A stretch of DNA of 64,000 nt from Alnus glutinosa. Lineage: Eukaryota > Streptophyta > Magnoliopsida > Fagales > Betulaceae. The notes beneath the pieces were generated by a model. It saw only the letters and a program-made list of their open reading frames with translations, ran no database searches and was not told the origin of the DNA. Positions within the stretch are counted from its first letter, which is position 1. Every line of letters begins with the position of its first letter. Below, piece by piece: positions 35,300 through 44,898 of the stretch. The position numbers and the translations under genes were made by a program. Where the stretch lies: the NCBI RefSeq assembly GCF_958979055.1, contig NC_084897.1:26457628-26521627 (forward strand), in the 5' to 3' direction.

Positions 35300-36215
35300 C
35301 GCCACCGTCCTGACCAATTTTGTGATTTATCATGGAGTTCTTACCTCTCTTGTATTCTTTTTTTCCCATCTTCATAAACACATATTTCGCTGATCACCAT
35401 TGAAATGGCTCCGTTTTTGTCTAAATAATATCAATTCTAAGAAGGAATTTTTTTTTTCTTCTTTTTTGGGTAAAAGCAGTCAAGTGATCATATACTTTGC
35501 TCTCTACTGCAATGGGATCCTCATTGTATTCTAATTTTCTAATGCAAGTATCATAATGGCCGAGTATGGACCTGTATGGTATTATCGAAAAGTGGATGTT
35601 AATCATGGCTTCAAGAAATCCAAAGTCTTATTTACAATACTTATGCCCTATTTGTTTCGATGTAAAATATTTTTTATGAAAATTTTTTAAAAAAAAATGA
35701 TTATTTTCTGTTGTTTGTTCTTGGGCGGGCTGCCTCTCTCTCCTCACCCCTAGTTCCATCCATTAATGATGCAAAGATTTTAGTAGGTTTACATTATGCA
35801 ACCATAGGCATGTTGTTTCACATACAATTAGTGTGACTGCCTCTTGCTCTATGGAGCAAGGGTTAAGAAAACTAACTTGATGCCTTAGATTAATGAATTC
35901 TGTCATTCATGGAGAAAAGAACCAACTCGATTATAGAGAAAAGAATATCAATTACCCGTTAATGAAGAACCCAAGATGCCAAATTAAAATCACTTCTGGG
36001 AGTGAATCACAAAGTAGATATCAAGATAAATTATCCTATGCTACTAAACCTTAACTTCAATCCTAGGCTTAAAATACATATTGCTAAGCTACAACTAGGG
36101 CTATTGATCACTAAATTGTGTCGGGCATAAAATAAGCAGGCTGCCGATCAAAGAGAAAAATGCATCAGAAATGAGTGATATATATATATCAAAACAGAGT
36201 TGGAGAACAACTTAC
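35300..36215. other. Space between convergent IDH and SPL genes
   Basis: This holds the 3' untranslated regions of both genes. I searched it for a miR156 target on the SPL strand (GTGCTCTC-CTCTTCTGTCA type) and saw none. A short TA tract lies at 36179-36190. No other gene. Confidence 0.5.
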
Positions 36216-36217
36216 AG

Positions 36218-37285
36218 TCATTTACTGCAAGAATGCTTCATGTTTGAGCTCCCTTGAAAACTCATGTTTCCATAATCCGAATACCTCATGGCTTTCAGCA
36301 AGCTGCCATTCATTCTGGGCTCTGATAGCTTCTGTTCATCATCCTCTGCCTGAAGTTCTGTATGTGTTTTTCTCCGACGCTCATTATGACCGGCTAACTT
36401 TTCCCGACAACTCTTTTTGTTATTATCAAACTGTGAAATTTCATGAAACCTGCACCACACATTCAAACCCCAACCAAATACTTATAGCAGAGTCAAGAGG
36501 AAAATCAAACATGGATGCCTCTATTCTGGTATATGAAGGAAACAGAATTTATGATTCAAATTCTACAAAATCCAAATTAACACTACTGCTGCAATCTACA
36601 GAAAATACCAGCCTCTGATTTTATTTTCTATCACACCCCCAAGAAATAAAAGGTAGCAGGAATTCTTCAATTGCAGAACAGATGCCATAAAATGACATGA
36701 AAAATATAAGCTACACTCCAGTAATATTTCCGTGGAAGATATACTAAATTCGTCAAAGTAAACAATCAAACACATAACGGGCCAAAAAAAGAACACCCAA
36801 TTAATTAATCCACCTGCAATCAATAACTCGACAGAAGTAGGAAAATCAAGATCACCCATCGGCACCACAAAATCAGAGAAGCTTTTCTAAGATAGAAAGG
36901 AGGGAAAAGTTCAATACTTGCTACACTGCTGGCAAAACCTCTGGCGAAGGCCGCTGACCAAAACCACAGCCGCCTTGGCGTGGCGCTCGCAAACCTTATG
37001 GCGCTTGTGATATGCCTTCGCCATTCGCAATTCCACACCACATTCATCAGCCTGGCAACGTAATGAGCCAATGCTACTAATACTACTACAATTTACAAAG
37101 GGCGCCAAAGCACTTAGTCTCTGCCCAGCTGAGACAACCCTTATCATCACCTTCTTCCTTCTATATTCTAGCTCCTGCTCTTCTTCTTCTTCCTCGTCTT
37201 CATTATCATGATCATCATAATGTTGAGTATCTTCTTGTTCCTGTCCTACATATTCTTCTTCTTTCTCGAAAGATCTGTTGGCCAT
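36218..37285 (-). CDS. Short squamosa-promoter-binding-like (SBP-box) transcription factor, SPL3/4/5 type
   Basis: A plant transcription factor that binds GTAC-core DNA through the zinc-binding SBP domain. Two exons, 37285-36918 and 36449-36218, give 199 residues. Short two-exon architecture with the intron inside the SBP domain is typical of SPL3/4/5. Residues 23-40 form an acidic run. The SBP domain spans about 77-152: [59 protein letters not shown]. All eight zinc-ligand positions appear present (CX4C, C and H, H in the first finger; CQQC, H, C in the second). The bipartite nuclear signal differs from the usual KRSCRRRLAGHN by having REK. The chosen ATG is the one matching the duplicated fragment at 28344. 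No miR156 site is visible in the coding region or in the 900 bp downstream. Confidence 0.88.
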
Positions 37286-37499
37286 TGATACCCTACACAC
37301 AAAGAGGAACAGCAAGAGGATATTTGAGGCTATTTACGAGAAAGAAATTTCTGAGAAGGGTGGCTAGAGTTTCTGGGTGTGAGAACTAGAGACGGACGAC
37401 AATGGGTTGGAACCTGGAAATACAGAGAGAACAGAGGAGACTGGAGAGGACCGATGCCGAAGCAAGACGAAGAAGCAAAGCCCACTAGACTCTTCTAAA

Positions 37500-38455
37500 A
37501 GGACAGACGAATCAGACCATCAAATTGTCGTATTTGTCACAAAAACACATATTTTGGTGAAAGTTTGGCCGTACACTTCTATATATAACAATAAGAATGT
37601 ATTATTCCTATCTCATTTATTATCCAATATTAATTTTATATTAATATATATTGAGTGTGAGATTTATGTATATAAAACCTATATATACTGTTGACGAATA
37701 CTAAGATGACGTGAAACTTATTTATTGGTATCTTTATCATTTTTTAGTTGCAGCATAATAATGGTTATTATGTGAAAAACATGCCGGGAGGCGATTCAAA
37801 AGATTTGTATGTTATGATATCATTTACAACATTATATGCAACAATATGAGTCCGTAACTTATAAAATGGCTTATTTTTATTTCATTTAAAATAGAAAATA
37901 TCTTGTAAGGGTAGGCTTCATCCCCCTCATGAGGGAAGCCATAGGATTAAGGTAAAAAAATAATGTCAATAATTAAGCAAAATATAATTAGAACAGAAGA
38001 AAAAACAGAGTTCAGAATTTTTTTTTTTTAACTAAAAAAAAAAAATGGGATAAGTTTCCCCTATGCCGACAACCCAAAATTACATCATACATAGGCTTCC
38101 ACAGGGGGCTTCAATTGTTGTCCTGGATTGCTCAAATGATGTCCCTCAAACATTGTACATGATGATTTTGCTTTTCGAATTAAAGATGTTTGATTGAATA
38201 AAATTACAAAAAGACAAAAGATGTTTGATTAGGGAATGTGAATCAGACACCGTGTACGTTTTCATTTTATGTCACCTCACCAGGCAGGCAGTGGGTACCC
38301 ACCTTTGCACAATTGGGTGGCGGGCCAGGCTACTCGCACATGCAATGAATCGATACCGTCCAAAATGCTGGTAAAACTTTACGTATTAGGATTATTTTGT
38401 TGGTAAATTATGAATGACCGTTGATCGCCGAATCTGAAAATCGAGATCGACTGAT
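37500..38455. other. Upstream flank of the SPL gene; AT-rich, no gene
   Basis: No gene, RNA or clear transposon ends recognised. Contains AT-rich stretches and poly-T/poly-A runs (38019-38044). It should include the SPL promoter. Confidence 0.4.
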
Positions 38456-39029
38456 CAAAGAGCATTCATAACAGTTTTTTAACCATTTTTTTTTTTATAT
38501 ATATAAGAAACAAAATTATTTTTTTTTCCTTAAAAAAACACTACACAGCAGGCTTTTTTTTTAATTATATCATTAAAATATTATTTTTTTACTTTTACTT
38601 TAATTAAAAGTAGAAAAAAGAAAATAAAGTAGGAGAGATATAATATATTTTTTACCTTTACTTTAATTAAAAGTAGGAAAAATGAATAAAGAATGAAAGA
38701 GATAATATATTTTTTTGAATAAACAATTGAATGGGAAGTGAAAAACATTTACAGCAGCTTCCCTAAAGGGGGTCTGTTCCCTAAGTTTTAAATAAAATTT
38801 TAAGAAAGTTACAAAAACTCCTCCACAGCAGCTTCCCTAAAATTTTCGTTTCCTCGTGAAGTGAATAGTACTTCTCAATGCCCATTCAATTGTTTATTCA
38901 TAAAATATATTATCTCTCTCTTACTTTATTTTTCTTTCTTACTTTTAATTAAAGTAAAGGTAAAAAAATATATTATCTCTCTCATGCTTTATCTTATTTT
39001 TCATACTTTTAATTAAGGAATAATTATAT

Positions 39030-39655
39030 CATTGGTCCCTGTGGTATGTCATAATTATTTTTTACTCTCTATGGTTCAAAAAGTTCATGAGAGGTCCTTG
39101 TGTTGTGATTAGCAATAATTACAATCCATCCCTGGAATCAAATTCCGTTAAATTTTTTGATAAATTCTGTTAAATGCCACGTCAGCGTCACGTGTCGCCA
39201 ATAAAATGGCGACACATGTCCATCTTAATAAAGAACAAAAAAAATATTAAAAAAATTAATTAAAAAAAAAAAGAAGAAGAAAGCAAAGGGCAAATGGCAA
39301 AGGGGTGGTTGGGCCACCCCCAGCCTCTGGGGAGGCCACGGCCACCCTAGAGGTGGCCGGGAGTGGCGCGCGGCCACCCCCATAGGTTAGGGGTGGCTGC
39401 CCTTTGCCCTTCGCTTTTTTCTTTTTTCTTTTTGGTTTTTTTTTTTTTAAATAAGAATATTTATTTATTTTTTTATTAAGATTGACACGTGTCGTCATCT
39501 TATTAACGACACGTGGCGTTAACGTGGCATTTAATAGAATTTGTCAAAAATTTTAACGGAATTTGACTCTAGGGATTGATTTGTAATTATTGCTAACCAC
39601 AAGGACTTCCCATGAACTTTTTGAACCATAAGAAGTAAAAAAAAAATTATGGCAT
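39030..39655. mobile_element. Long-armed foldback element, Mutator-like
   Basis: Left arm starts GGTCCCTGTGGTATGTCATA, and the right arm reads back through ACTTTTTGAACCATAAGAAG to TTATGGCATAATGGG. Both arms contain AGCAATAATTACA, AAATTCCGTTAAA, TAAATGCCACGT and CACGTGTCG. The arms are about 200 bp and similar but not identical. The loop is a GC-rich GGTGGCC/GGCCACC tract (39300-39410). Such long inverted arms are common in Mutator-like non-autonomous elements; I could not define a target duplication. Confidence 0.6.
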
Positions 39656-40170
39656 AATGGGTCGAATCGGGTCGCCACGACCCGTTTAACTTAAAAAGTG
39701 CTTTTTTTTTGGGGGGGGGGGGGGGTTGTGGGTATTTAAATGATATACTAATCTATGAATTCACATTCATTGTTTTTTTGCCTTTTCCTAGCATCCAAAT
39801 AGAGACCCTCGATAAGTAATTTGCAAATAACAATAATACCTAACACAATAGATTAAAACCTTATATATCTGTTTGTGTTTGTATTTTTAATTTGTTGTTT
39901 GTTTTCAAGACAAATACACTGACAAATTTGCATTAATGTTACTAATTCCCAATACACAAAAAACAAAAAACACCCCCTAATTAAAATACATTAACAAACA
40001 TGAAGATGTTTGATTTTAGTAGTAACACCCCTTAAAGCTTTCTAAACTAAAAGGTTATGACCTTTCAGATCACGAGGTATAAATGACCTTTCAAGTCCAG
40101 TTTTCGATTGGGCCTCGCGAGAGGAAGAAGGGGCAGCGGCACGGAGCTGAAGAAGAAGAGAAAAGCGGCG

Positions 40171-40910
40171 TGACCAAAGGAAAAAAACCAAAAAAGAAAG
40201 AAGTTAGGGCTTTCTAGTTTTGTGTTTTGATTTCGGCTAAAACAGATTATTCCCAATTTCCCATTCTCCCCTTTTTTTCTTTTTTTTTTTCTTTTTTTTT
40301 TTTTTTAAAAAAAAAAAAAGAAAGAAAGAAAGAAGAAGAAGTTAACGTGTCTGGCGGGTCACACAGACCGAATTAAACGGGTTATAAACGAGTCGACCAT
40401 TTTTATGATCCAAACCCATTTAAGATAAACCTAAACCCGCTAATTTCGTGTCGTGTTCGTGTTGTATTATTAGGTCGTGTCAAAATTGCCAGCCCTACTT
40501 ATATTCAGGGAAAATGGTTGGGAAGCTGTAAGGAATGCTCTAATGACCAAAGGAAAAAAAACCAAAAAAGAAAGAAGTTAGGGCTTTCTAGTTTTGTGTT
40601 TTGATTTCGGCTAAAACAGATTATTCCCAATTTCCCATTCTCCCCTTTTTTTCTTTATTTTTTTCTTTTTTTTTAAAAAAAAAAAAGAAAGAAAGAAAGA
40701 AGAAGAAGTTAATGTGTCTGGCGGGTCACCCAGACCGAATTAAACGGGTTATAAACGAGTCGACCATTTTTATGATCCAAACCCATTTAAGATAAACCTA
40801 AACCCGCTAATTTCGTGTCGTGTTCGTGTTGTGTTATTAGGTCGTGTCAAAATTGTCAGCCCTACTTATATTCAGGGAAAATGGTTGGGAAGCTGTAAGG
40901 AATGCTCTAA
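40171..40910. repeat. Direct tandem duplication, period about 370 bp
   Basis: Unit 1 (40171-40543) and unit 2 (40544-40910) agree nearly throughout: TGACCAAAGGAAAAAAA, GTTAGGGCTTTCTAGTTTTG, CCCAATTTCCCATTCTCCCC, GTGTCTGGCGGGTCAC, AAACGGGTTATAAACGAGTC, GTCGTGTCAAAATTG-CAGCC, GGAATGCTCTAATG. The few differences are point changes and homopolymer length, so the duplication is recent. The GTCGTGTCAAAATTGCCAGC end matches the inverted end of a common plant hAT-type element. Confidence 0.88.
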
Positions 40911-41246
40911 TGTTTCTCAATGCATTGTGAAGCACTATTCACTTCCCAGGGAAATGAAAATTTTAGGAAAACTGCTGTGGAGGGATTTTTGTAACTTTTT
41001 TGAAATTTTTCTTAGAACTTATGGAACAGACCCCCTTTAGAGAAGTTACTGTAAATGCTCTTACCACGGCGTGGATATGTGTTGCGGAAAATGATTATTT
41101 GGGATTTGTGATTAATCTTGTATCGTACGGATAATTCTTGATGATGATTAAGGGAAACTATGCACCCTCATTGTTTTATATTTTGTTTCCTGTTTTATAT
41201 TTTATTTATTTATTTATTCTAGGTGTAAAATGACAATTATTTGATA

Positions 41247-41409
41247 AAGTAATGTTTCTTACACAATTCTCACACAACTTTAACTAACTTTTTTTAAGAT
41301 CAACCATTAAATATTTATGGCCCACATATAGAAAAATAAATTCAACGGTTGATTATAAAAAAAAATAAAATAAAAAAAAATAGTTAAAGTTGTGTAAGAA
41401 TCATTACTC
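41247..41409. mobile_element. Mutator-type MITE
   Basis: A 163-bp element with inverted ends AAGTAATGTTTCTTACACAA and GTGTAAGAATCATTACTC and inner inverted motif ATCAACC/GGTTGAT. Perfect 9-bp flanking repeats TATTTGATA are at 41238-41246 and 41410-41418. End sequence GAGTAATG is shared with the MITEs at 13242, 58578 and 63292. Confidence 0.82.
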
Positions 41410-42029
41410 TATTTGATATACTTTACTCCAAGCAGAATCACAAGTTGGAGTCGGATTCGGTATTTGTCTCACGAACTAGAGCTATTTTTTCTTTACCTAA
41501 AAGGATGCTAGAGTCTTCATAAAATTTCCACACTTTAAATTCTAGGGCTTGCAATGATTACCCTAAAGATTATGGATGTAGGAACACAATTTTTCTAAAT
41601 TTTCTGAGTGCGTTCATGAAACGTACCTCGGTTCCTTTTATAACCAATGTGATGTCTCTCTATTAAAGTCTTAAGAAGAAAGAAATTATAGTAAAGAGAA
41701 ATTTATGAACTCGCATTAATAATAGAGTTCTTTTCTAATTCAAATTGATGGGGGAGTTATCAAGTAATTAACCACTCCACCTACTCTTTGATTTCAATTA
41801 GAATTCTAACTCTACTAACATATGTGGAAGTTTCATTAATTTCCAACCAACAACGGAACGTATTGAATATTTTGAGTCATGTGTGAGTCACATGATGTAT
41901 TTTTTCGCCCAAGTTAATAGAAAATACTGATGGAGCACACAGAATTAAAATATCCGGTAATTTGAGCATCTCAACTATCGATCATTTTTTAAAGTCTAGG
42001 GGTGATTGCAAATAGCCAAGAGAATTGAT

Positions 42030-42260
42030 AGAACCGTCCCCTCTCCACCTTTTAATATTAAAAAAATCAAATTCAATAATAAAAAAAAAAAAAAGAGAAA
42101 AGTGTACTTTTACTTTTGAATTTGATTTTTTTAATATTAAAAGGTGGAAAGGGGACGGTTGATCAATCAACCGTCCCCTCTTTATCAATTCTATCAACCG
42201 TCCCCTCTTTATCAATTCTCAATACAATTGCCCTTTCTCTATCGATTCTCAATAGCCAAA
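42030..42260. repeat. Foldback repeat with tandem tail
   Basis: Arms of about 45 bp: 42032-42075 (CCGTCCCCTCTCCACCTTTT, AATATTAAAAAAATCAAATT) and 42117-42162, its near-perfect reverse complement. A tandem tail follows on the right, in which CAACCGTCCCCTCTTTATCA plus ATTCT is repeated (42168-42219) and then decays (42220-42252). Confidence 0.7.
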
Positions 42261-42969
42261 TAGAGTGCTGGTTCGAAAAGGATAAGTGTTGTTTACTTAA
42301 AGAATATATATATATACTAAATAAAATTTTGTTGTGATGTTCCTTGCCATCGAGCTTTTCTGTAGCTTGAACTTTAAAGTCTTGAGTGCTCCGTTCAAAT
42401 GAACTTGCAGTGAAGGCATTCTATTATTCAATTTTCACCAAAGTCAAGGCCGCAGTTTAAGACCGACTTAAACCATGACGTGAGATCTGAAGTCACAACT
42501 AAGCATTACACAACTTTTGAAGGACGCGTGCGGTCATGTGCAGGAGGAGTGTATGGATCGGAGCTGCTAATAATTGCAGTCTTTCTCCATGTTCTACTCA
42601 CCTACCATGGCCATCTCTCTTCATCTTGCATTCTTGCTTATTCAAATATTTTGGCATGAGCAGAGTAAAGGAGAGTGACATAAACAGATTTGGCTTCTCT
42701 CGGCAAAAACCGAGAACTAAATCCAATCTTGGGATTCGGAGATGGCATTCACGTTGGAAAATGGCTCTATATATGTTCAAGCTTCGTTGGTCAATCTTGA
42801 CTATCTAGGAGGAGGGGATTTTTTTCCCTATTTTTTTTTAGGGATGAAAATCGGATGCGGATGCGTATTCGGTTATCTCATGATTCTCTTTATTTCATTT
42901 CTTATCTACTCTATCTCATATTCATCTTCTAATAGCTTTCCATACTTAATCAATAGAGTAATATTATAG

Positions 42970-43592
42970 CCTCGTTTGGTTCGCGAAATAAACTCCTAAA
43001 ATGAAATGATTATTCTTATGAAATAGTTATTCTTTTTGTTTGGTAAGGATCTATTCTTTGAAATAATTATTTCCATTGGAATGACTATTTCCTTCAGAAG
43101 AGGAATACCGATTCCTCTAAAAAATGAGTGGAATAGCTATTCCAATGAGAATGAACTACATTTCCAAAAAAAAAAAAAAAAACTCTTATTTTCTTTCATT
43201 TTTTTTTTAAAAAAAATAAAAACGAAACCCAACCCCTAGCCTACATAGTGATTGGCCAGCCACATAGGGCACCGGGGTTAGTTGCACCACTCCCAGAGCA
43301 ATTGGGGCTGGCATAGGCCACCCCGAAGACCACGCCGGGAGTGGTTGCGGCCACCCACAATTTTTCAATTTTTTTTGATTTTGTTTTTTATTTTTTTTAT
43401 AATTTAAGTTTTTATTTATATATATAATGTGAGGTTTTTTTTTTAATAATTTTGATTGAATTCCAATTAAAGTGTATATGTTATTGCTAAACTAAAGATT
43501 ATGAATAATCATTCCATTTCACTCTCTTTTATTCTTAGGAATAACCATTCATTTTCTAATAGAATACTCATTTTGTAAACCAAACGAAGCCT
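42970..43592. mobile_element. MITE with GCCTCGTTTGG ends
   Basis: Left end GCCTCGTTTGGTTCGCGAAA, right end TTTGTAAACCAAACGAAGCC. Further inward the arms still match (ATGAAATGATTATTCTTATG against a complement near 43500-43545). Such GGCCTCGTTTGG ends are widespread in plant PIF/Harbinger- or hAT-type MITEs. A poly-A/T stretch and a GGTGGCC-type core (43250-43350) occupy the loop. The bases just outside both ends are AT-rich (TATA), too short to decide the superfamily. Confidence 0.6.
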
Positions 43593-43599
43593 ATATATT

Positions 43600-44557
43600 A
43601 CACTACTATTCTATTATATTGATATGACATTGTAATTCACTGTTACATCAACTTTTTTTTTTTTTTTTTAAAAAAAAAAATTAATAATAAATTAGCAATA
43701 AAACATTAGCATAATAATATAGTGATGTGGTATATAGCATTACTATACTCTTTATATACGCAACAGGAATTCAGATCCCATGAATATTGTATAGGGCGTA
43801 ATGCATTTTTTTTAATAATTCATTTTATTGAATGGTATAGATCAATCCAGCAATCCAAAAATTAAAAAGTAGATTTGGGGTGGTTCTAGTGGGATGACTG
43901 AACCACCGCCTTGCCAAGGAGGGAAACAAATCCTATCTAGTTGAAGTCAATTGGAGAGAAGAAGCCGGGCTTTTATAAATAAATGGTAAAATTGTTAAAT
44001 AAATTGTGAAAAGACAATTTTACCCTTCACTTATAAAAGACCACATTCGCCAAGGAGATGGTTCGGTTATCCTAAACTACCCTCTTTTTTTTTTTTCTTT
44101 TTTCTTTTTTTTTTTTTACTGTTAGCACGATATGTACGGTAAAAAAAAGTATATTTGTACCCCACGCAATATTCTAGGTATTGAATAGAATCTAAATCCG
44201 TCGTAGAGTGCCAAAATTGGAAAACTTGGTTGAAAACAGGACCAAAATAAGGAGCATAGCGTACAAGGAATATAAACCACACTTTTATTTACGACACGTT
44301 AACAGGATAGTGTAATAAAACAAACCCTAATTTATCGCATTAATCGAGTACATAAACGTTGGAGCTTGAGCCGGGCGATACTATGGCGTGGCAAGCCACC
44401 ACTGCTACTTTCTCAACGTAGCTCTTCCCAGCTATAGAGGCCGGCTTCTCCCAAAGATAGGATTGGATAGGATTTCTTTTTCTGGGAAGAAAAAATTTCC
44501 CCTGTAAATCATTATTGATTAAATTATTGAACTCATTCTTCCGTATAAATTTTAGAT
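43600..44557. other. Intergenic AT-rich interval
   Basis: No gene seen. Contains poly-T/poly-A tracts (43651-43681 and 44085-44116) and a GGTGG-type fragment (43877-43915). It should include part of the AAE2 upstream region. Confidence 0.4.
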
Positions 44558-44813
44558 GAGAAATGCTAAAAAAAACATCTCTTCATCCTCCTTCATTTAC
44601 TATTTTCATTAAATATATTGATTTTAATATAAAAGTAGTTTCTAATGTCACATTAGAGACTACTTTTATATTAAAATCAATTTATTTAATGAAAAGAGAG
44701 GATGAGAAGGGATGAGGGGTGCATGTGTAGCACCCCTCATTTTAAATACTTTTATATTAAGACCAATTTATTTAATGAAAAGAGAGGATGAGGGGTGCAT
44801 GTGCAGCACCCTC
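44558..44813. mobile_element. Mutator-type foldback MITE inserted next to AAE2
   Basis: A 256-bp element flanked by perfect 9-bp repeats ATTTTAGAT (44549-44557 and 44814-44822). It starts GAGAAATGCT and ends AGCACCCTC. The arms carry ATTGATTTTAATATAAAAGT and ACTTTTATATTAAAATCAAT. The right arm is present twice in tandem (about 44668-44752 and 44753-44813; both contain TTTATTTAATGAAAAGAGAG and GGATGAGGGGTGCATGTG-AG or close variants). It ends 85 bp before the AAE2 start codon. Confidence 0.85.
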
Positions 44814-44898
44814 ATTTTAGATTTTATACAAGAGGATCCTCATGTATAACTAGTGTCCAACATTTAATGCTACTTTTCTCTTTTGTTTCTCCGCCACC

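Larger units (their letters stand above)
38458..41062. mobile_element. Nested foldback transposon cluster
   Basis: Several non-autonomous elements are stacked. The outer pieces are inverted: 38738-38880 (CAGCAGCTTCCCTAAA, GGGGGTCTGTTCC, GTGAAGTGAATAGTACTTC) matches 40910-41055 in reverse complement. Around the left piece is a palindrome with arms about 38582-38737 and 38882-39016 (ACTTTAATTAAAAGTA motifs, GAGAGATAATATATT and its complement). Inserted to its right is a second foldback with about 200-bp arms (39036-39245 and 39480-39655) and a GC-rich core of GGTGGCC-type motifs. A tandem duplication fills 40171-40910. No coding capacity is visible. Confidence 0.65.
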
